From contig JAXGGA010000482.1 of NCBI GenBank assembly GCA_038373865.1, positions 62,001 through 126,000 of the forward strand: a DNA stretch of 64,000 nt, written 5' to 3'. The DNA is from Uloborus plumipes (taxonomy: Eukaryota; Arthropoda; Arachnida; Araneae; Uloboridae). Below the pieces are notes generated by a model. That model worked only from the letters and a program-made list of their open reading frames with translations. It was not told where the DNA came from and did no database searches. Positions 58,135 through 64,000 of this stretch are shown piece after piece; the stretch's first letter is position 1; every line of letters starts with the position of its first letter. Position numbers and translations under genes: made by a program.

Positions 58135-58295
58135 TCTTGCCTTGCCTTCTTGTGCTGGGCCTAGGGTTTGCTCGACCCTAGGTTCTGGTTCAAAATTAAG
58201 AACAGAGCGCCCTTCAGGGCCCTATCCCGGTTAAACCACGAAGCTGTGGTAGGTACGGGGGACCCTGGAGGTGTGAAATGAAATGAAATGCCTTG
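58135..58295 (+). repeat. Possible retroposon 3' end with GAAAT tail
   Basis: A GC-richer segment (GCTGGGCCTAGGGTTTGCTC; CCCTTCAGGGCCCTATCCCG; GGTAGGTACGGGGGACCCTG) ends in GAAATGAAATGAAATG. The composition shift plus a short-unit tail suggest a retroposed fragment. The family is not identified. Confidence 0.4.
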
Positions 58296-58375
58296 AAACA
58301 ATTGTCTCAGTTCTTCCAAACACACAGAATATACTATAATGGGAGCCCAAGATTTAACTTAGTTCCCTAGTTTAA

Positions 58376-58895
58376 CCCATTTATGCCCAGTAGCCTAAAA
58401 ACGGGACGCTTGTTAGTTATTGCATACAAAAACCTGTAATTGGTATATCATTTTACTAACGCTGTTTTTCACAAGTTAAATAGTCCTTCTTCTTGAGAAA
58501 ACCAGTTAGAGCCACTACTTGGACATCAGAGTTTATTTATTGACAGCTATTTCCAGACGAATCAGTCAAGCAACGATCCAGCATGGATAGCCGCAGAAAG
58601 TAAGTGTTTTTTGCGAGCTTTTTTTTTTCATAAAATTAAACTATTTTAACATGATTTGCTTAAAATTGATCACAGATGCCTTCTGTAAAGTTACTTTACT
58701 AAAATAAAGTCAAGTAACGTCGTATTTTGCGCACGTATCTGCAAAAGATCCCATAAACAGGACGTTGAATAACTTAATAGATATGGCAACGGCGATCTAT
58801 TTTACGCCTAAAATGTATGTAACCCATTCCAAAGAAAAGTTTTAAGCAGATAAAAATTTAAAAATATTGATAAAAAAAACTTGAGTATAAATGGG
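58376..58895. mobile_element. piggyBac-type MITE, 520 bp
   Basis: CCCATTTATGC at the left and GTATAAATGGG at the right are imperfect inverses (one offset base). Each is bordered by TTAA (58372-58375, 58896-58899), the target signature of piggyBac-type transposition. Internal ACGGGACG near 58398 is mirrored by a relative near 58760. Non-coding. Confidence 0.8.
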
Positions 58896-58899
58896 TTAA

Positions 58900-60890
58900 C
58901 ACCAAATTATGCAAAATACAACTTTTTAACAAAATTAAAAATGTTCCTTTGTTGCTTCTTGACCGTTAAGACCCACTAATATAACAAAAACAGTTAGGAG
59001 AGTTGACTTATCCTCTAGTAGACATTTCTTCAAAAAAGAGAACAAAACTGTTAGATCTGTATACCATAGTAGTTATAGCTCCACACTGAGCCACTGATTG
59101 CAATCAAGGTCACGGCTCACTACATATTCTTCATAATAACGTCTAGTGGACAGTAAGAATGGGGAGGGAGCAAATTGAGTGATAATTGTCTTGTTTCAGT
59201 AGGAAATGGATTTTCCCAGTTTAGATTTATTGTCTAATTCAAATAAATAATTAAAAACTTTTTTTTGCAAGTAATGTGCTCACATTGTTTAATAACATGT
59301 TCACCATGTAATCTCTATTATTCAAACTAAATTTAAAACTTATATAGGCAATAATATCGAAAATCTTGCCCATATTGAACCTGAAAACCCTAAAAATAAG
59401 CAAATTTTAGGCGAAATTTGTGACTTATCTGAGAGTGATAGAAGTTTTTCACTATTTTTCCGTAATCAGCACATAAAATACTGTTGAAACCAATCGTTAA
59501 ATATGCAACAATTTTTTCATCGCAGACCTGTGTTACCTAATACGACAAATAGTACGTAAATGCGATAGGTTTGGATAGAAACCGAAATTACAATCTTATT
59601 TTATTATATGAACGGAGGAACTGTAATTAATATTACAGTTGTAGCATGAATAGAGTTACTTGATAAAATGTCTAGTCATTTTAGCTACTACATGTAAAAT
59701 TAACTAAAGTACGAGCAGAAATATATATTATTAAGTTATTAATCAAAGTGTCATTATGTGCTTTTAAAAAAATTTTCAGCAACAATCCACACACAAAAAC
59801 AAATTTACATTTTGTTACTAACATCTGCAATTCAGAAAAGTTCTAACAAATTTCTCTTCTAGTATACAATTTCAATGTTTTATTAACATATTTATTTAGA
59901 ATATGTAAAGTAATTTTTTACAATTTAAGTAACAAATGTTTAATACAACAGAAAACACCATGCGAATAAAATAATTCAAAACTAATATTTTACAGGTACA
60001 CAAATTTATGAAATCATATTGCAGGCAGTTAACAGAGCAACACTTATCTCTTTTTAAAAAACACGCATACAGAAGGAAATAAAAGTTGATTATCATAAAA
60101 CCATATGAAAAGCAAATTGCCACAAAAGCATTTCAAACTACACAGGTCCTAGAAAGTCATAACTTATGCAAAATTAGTTTTCATTTTATTTCCTGCATTA
60201 GCTTCCAATGTTTATTAAATTGAAGACATTCTCCTCTTATATTTTCTTCATAAATGTTATTACGAATGCAGTTGTCTATATGCTGTCTAGTTTACTTCCA
60301 TAATTCTGCGGAAATGTCTAGAAATCGAGTTAAGCAGTTTTAGCTTTGAGCCTAAACTTTGGATCCTAGTGAGCCAACACTTAATCTTTTCCTGCAGCAT
60401 TTCTCAAAAATTATGAATATTCTCTGCTCATAAAAGTTTCTTTTTTTTATGTTAATCAGTTAATTAACTTTTACTTTCATTTTATGGAGGGAGCAGCTGC
60501 CCAATATTTATACAAAAGCTATACAGAAATTAAAGATTTAATATGAGCAATTCAAAATTCGTGTGGTGTGGTGCTTATTTCATTCAGCCCAAAATCATAA
60601 GTAAAACTTGGATTTTTTTCAAAAAAAAGTATATTTCCGAGGGCAGTATGAAAAACCTATTAACGTTCAAGCATATCTGAGATTAAATATCATACATGCT
60701 CATTATTGTGTAATGTTTCTGGTTATTTAGCTGCTAAAAGAAGCAATAATATAAATTTCAAGCAATGTGAAACAAAACTCTTATTCATTTTCCTTCAAAT
60801 TTGTCTTTGAATTGCACAAAATATGTTTTGTGAAGCAACTGCTAACACAAATGTGACTTCCAGCAACAGTTTTAGGACCCCTCTCGTCTG
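58900..60890. other. Unassigned AT-rich DNA
   Basis: No gene or element end was recognised. The 59896-60123 minus frame is Cys/Phe/Tyr-rich and looks random. Confidence 0.5.
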
Positions 60891-60899
60891 GTCCTACTC

Positions 60900-61430
60900 A
60901 AATTATAGTCCCCCAATGAAGATCAATAGCTCTCTTAAAGCTATCAAATCCCTTGCTCATTACAGTCTTTTCCCGTAGGCCTCTTCCGGCCAGGTGCCCA
61001 GAACCCTACTAAAGTAATTTTTCCTAATCTCCAGAGAATAGCCTGAAATTTGAACAGCTTAAAACAATGAACTCTTGTCCTGCTTTCCATTCAGAACTTT
61101 AAGCCATTAACATCATTCATTTTGATAAATTTGAACAACTGACAGAACCCCATAAAAGTAACTTGTACACTTATTTTTCATGACCTAAATGTAGCACTTG
61201 ATATTTCTCAACATTTACTGCCATGCCCCACTTATCTGCCCGCTCTGTAATATGATCCAAATCCTCTTGCAACTGATTTACTTGTTGTTCATTTTCTACA
61301 ATTAACATAACTTCGACATCACCAGCAAAACAGTTCATGCTTCCAGAAATATTTTCAGGAATATCATTCGTAAAAACAATAAACAAAAGGGGCCGTATAA
61401 CTGATCCTCGAAAACAGTGGCTTATATAAG
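60900..61430 (-). pseudogene. Non-LTR retrotransposon reverse transcriptase fragment
   Basis: Minus-strand translation contains RGSVIRPLLFIVFTNDIPEN, then FAGDVEVMLI, then a QLQEDLDHITERADKWGM segment and NVEKYQVLHLG. This matches the order of LINE reverse transcriptase motifs (PQGSVLGPLLF, FADD, the L-x-x-W-x-x-x-W block and K-x-x-x-M-x-x-G). The catalytic FADD is FAGD, losing one aspartate. Past a stop, pieces such as GFDSFKRAIDLHWG near 60935 resemble the C-terminal end of CR1/Jockey-type proteins. The 5' part is missing and the remnant is broken by stops. Confidence 0.85.
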
Positions 61431-61469
61431 TTTTTATTTCGGAGGGGGCCCATATAATCAAGCTTAGCC

Positions 61470-61490
61470 CCCCCCCCCCCACACACACAC
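61470..61490. repeat. Poly-C and CA tract
   Basis: A run of C is followed by ACACACACAC. Confidence 0.9.
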
Positions 61491-61636
61491 CCAACTTTCT
61501 TTTTTTTTTCGCTATTACTGTAAGACAGGTAGAAATTTTCAAATTGAATTAAAATATTGTAATTTTCGGAAAAGATAGAAAATTACGAAGTTTTAGATTC
61601 CCTTCAAAACTTTTTTCAAAATTGAAAACATTTATG

Positions 61637-62770
61637 CTACCTTTGATGACGTTGGAGGATCAAGACTCCTCTGGGAAACTTACTGAAACTTAAATTCTAA
61701 ACACCAAATTTCAGGCTATCTTTAGTGACGTTAAAGGAATTGAGAAGACTCGGGGCATCTCTCATGAAATGTTTTGACCCTGAAGCACAACTCAGGATAT
61801 ATTTCTTCATGATAGAGTAAAAGAAAAGAAAATAAGTTTTTTTTTTTTTTTTTTTTGAACTGAAGTCTCATTTAAGTTATCTTTGGGAAGTAAAAGGTCA
61901 AAGACCCTCCCCTGAAAGATTTTCGATAAAAAGATGCGCAATTTCGCTTTCTCTTTAGAGACGTTAAGAGACAAAAAGTGGTTAGCGAAAACCTACGAAA
62001 TTTTTCAAAATTGAGACCTTAAGCAATCTTTACTTTAGACCATCTTCGGTAGTAACGTTAGCAAGGACTCTCTCCCGAAATGTATCGAAATTAATGCTTT
62101 AAAAGCATTTTTATTTAGGTGATCTTTAATACCGTCAAGAGAAGAGGCAGGATTCGGGCGTTGTGCTCTGAAATTTTGCGGCATTGAAGCTTCAAGAATG
62201 CAATTTTAAGCTCTATTTTTTGAAACTGAAGGTTCAAAATTTTACTTTTAGAAGAGGTGCCCTGCCCATTACCCCCAAGAGCTAAAACTTATCATCCAAG
62301 AATTCCATGAAGGTCCCTCTAAAAACGAGAGCCACAAGTGAAAGAAAAATAACAAAAACTTTTAAAAACGTCCCTTTAAAATAATTCAATAGCGCCGCTT
62401 ACGCCATGATTCTTGATAGAAACAACTGCTTTTAGGCTTTTGTCTGACAACATTTGGGATAATAAAAGGATTTAGGGACTCTTCCGGAAATGTTTGGGCA
62501 TAGAAACTGTAATTTGGGAGCTGTCTCTTTTCTAAAAACACATTTTAGAGCTATAAACTATAGAAAGGTAAGGGGGATATCAACTGCCGTTGACTGCTTG
62601 AATTTTAAATCTCTAAAATGAAATTTGAGGCAATGTTTGACGGAGGTATTGAATTGAAGAAGAAGCGGGAAAAGAACTCTCTTCCGAAAATGTTTGGATA
62701 TTGAAGTCTTGAATCTGCAATTAAATTACACATTGCAAAAGCGAAATTTTAAGATATGTTTGGACTCTTT
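61637..62770. repeat. Degenerate ~80-bp tandem array
   Basis: The phrase GCTATCTTTAGTGACGTTAA or variants recurs at about 61637, 61713, 61873, 61945, 62040, 62117 and later. It is paired with CTCTCCCGAAATGTTTTGA-like and GAAGCTTCAAAAATGCAATT-like phrases. Spacing is mostly 70-95 bp or twice that. The copies are heavily diverged. An old satellite-like array inside the region bounded by the possible hAT ends. Confidence 0.65.
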
Positions 62771-62849
62771 AAGGGAGGTCATGAGAGTTCTTTGAATTCA
62801 TGCTTGGCGGATATATGGGCCTCGACTTCCTACCCTAAACCCGCCACTG

Positions 62850-64000
62850 AGAGGCACTCTATATTTTTTAATTTCACCACTGGTAAAGAGATTGGAAATT
62901 ACGTGCCCCTTCTAGCTCGGCCGGCTTGGACTTCTACCTCTTTTCGATTTTTTTTTTCAGCTGAAAGCTAAGAAATTATTTGTAAAAAAACTAAAACCGA
63001 AAATGATTGCACTTTATTTTAAATTTCTTGCCGGGGAGGAATGATTTCACTTTATTTTAAATTTATTGAGTGTAGCATAGTAGCATTATTTTAAAGACTC
63101 TTATTTCCTGACTGACTAGAAAAAAAGGGGGAATGAGAAGAAAGAGAGAAGCGTAATTTGCAGACTAATAATCTACATGTGTCGAATATTTTTCATTTAA
63201 AGATTTCTGTTCAAAATGATTAGGATTTTTTCAACGCGTTTTCTAATTGAAATATCTTCATTTTCCCAAGACACGTTCTTTTTTCTCTTGAGTAAAGTAC
63301 AAAGGCTCTATGACCCTCTTGGGTAGCACCACTGCCTTTTGCCATCTAACGAATTATTATTAGCAGTAATTATTTATTTATTTATGTATTTCAAGCTAAA
63401 AATATGTAAATGATTTAAGAGTAAACTTAAACAGAATAATAACAACTACCTTCATTTCAAAAAAAAAAATCAGAATTTTTTTTCGGGGGGGGGTATAGGA
63501 AGGAAAGAACCTCTGGGGGGCCCCCTTATATACACCTTTGAAAACTATGTTAATAGAGAGTGGGCTTTTTTCTTAAGGTTTTTTTTTTTTCTTTTTTTTG
63601 AGCAAACACGAACCGAACACCTACTTTTGAAAAAATCTTTGTCGATTTCGGGTGGGGGTGGGGCCTGGGCCCCCTCGGTCTCCCCCCCCCCCCCCTTAAA
63701 TACGCCCTTGCTCTAAAATCAAGATACATTTCACATTACCAAACGATAGTCATCAAGTTACTTTTCATGTACTTGGATGGGGTATTCTCATTGGAAATAT
63801 TCTTAATCTTTGGAAAGTAATTTGTGCAAAAAATGAATGCTGAAACAGGTCATATCTTTCTTAATAACATTTTTCTTATTTGAAACTTTAAAAATGTTGC
63901 GCAAAGTTTTAAACTTGCGGTCTGAGATGATCTGAGGTTGGCCATCGTGTTAGTTTTCAGTGTAGTATCTGTGGCTTTAAAGTTTGATCCCCACAAATCA
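62850..64000. other. Unassigned DNA with two C-rich element ends
   Basis: GCCCCCTTATATACACCTTTG (about 63519-63539) and CCCCTTAAATACGCCCTTG (about 63694-63712) look like two same-orientation right ends of one hAT-like family, each after G/C homopolymers. Left ends were not found. The remainder is unassigned. Confidence 0.4.

Larger units (their letters stand above)
61415..62849. mobile_element. Possible hAT insertion ending the LINE
   Basis: CAGTGGCTTATATAAG at 61415 abuts the LINE frame at its 5' break, and CCCGCCACTG at 62849 is a partner-like right end. The flanks (CTCGAAAA and AGAGGCAC) do not match, so the pairing is unproven. G- and C-runs near both ends suit the hAT style of this window. 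Confidence 0.3.

Noticed and set aside
61171..61542. 123-residue frame as a single intact protein
   Set aside because: Only about the last 85 residues match LINE reverse transcriptase; the N-terminal part is translated from poly-C/CA repeat and a possible hAT end.
1..64000. A new defence, biosynthetic or other gene system
   Set aside because: No complete gene set, operon or conserved coding block was found; all readable coding remnants are transposase or reverse-transcriptase fragments plus two unidentified exon candidates.

Overview
The window is eukaryotic, AT-rich, non-genic DNA from an arthropod-like genome; a spider or other arachnid is my best guess. That guess rests on style only: abundant pogo/Tigger, hAT and mariner relics, a tRNA-derived SINE family and long intergenic spans. 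There is no prokaryotic organisation, no operon, no rRNA and no free-standing tRNA. I found no complete protein-coding gene. Almost every ATG-to-stop frame of 60-100 codons is a chance frame or lies inside a repeat. The only host-gene candidates are two short splice-flanked open segments, 16334-16420 on the + strand and 22275-22495 on the - strand, plus a weaker strand-ambiguous one at 16083-16189.

Layout. 1-5.4 kb: unassigned DNA with one reverse-strand SINE. 5.4-10.7 kb: a decayed mariner, two pogo-like elements (6852-7758 and 8588-9896), and a diverged inverted repeat (arms near 6.07-6.69 and 10.1-10.7 kb) enclosing both pogo elements. 10.9-15.6 kb: a dense run of palindromes, namely a 2-kb palindrome with about 950-bp arms, two small foldback elements, and a 1-kb palindrome with a second complete palindrome inside one arm. 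16-29.5 kb: the exon candidates, two SINEs, a region of repeated TCATTCACATGCCC-type motifs, a Tigger MITE and a 1.8-kb pogo-like element.

29.56-44.95 kb is one nested transposon pile. A pogo-like element (A, with a PHD-like transposase tail fragment) is split by a 14.5-kb hAT-type element (B, perfect 8-bp target duplication). B holds a 74-bp minisatellite, a 1-kb palindrome split by a hAT, a 31-bp tandem repeat, and a second pogo-like element (C). C is in turn split by hAT D (4.2 kb, perfect 8-bp duplication) and hAT F, and D contains further elements (E and others). I reconstructed the order from terminal inverted repeats, target-site duplications and a paralogous unsplit copy of C at 6852-7758.

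45-64 kb: two near-identical hAT MITEs with perfect duplications, a fresh SINE with a 12-bp duplication, paired mariner fragments, a GGGTATACCG-ended MITE, a possible solo LTR, a TTAA-flanked piggyBac-type MITE, a LINE reverse-transcriptase fragment and a degenerate ~80-bp tandem array. No element keeps an intact transposase or polymerase, so all mobile DNA here appears non-autonomous or dead. I see no evidence for a new enzymatic or defence system. The most unusual content is the nesting and the density of long palindromes.
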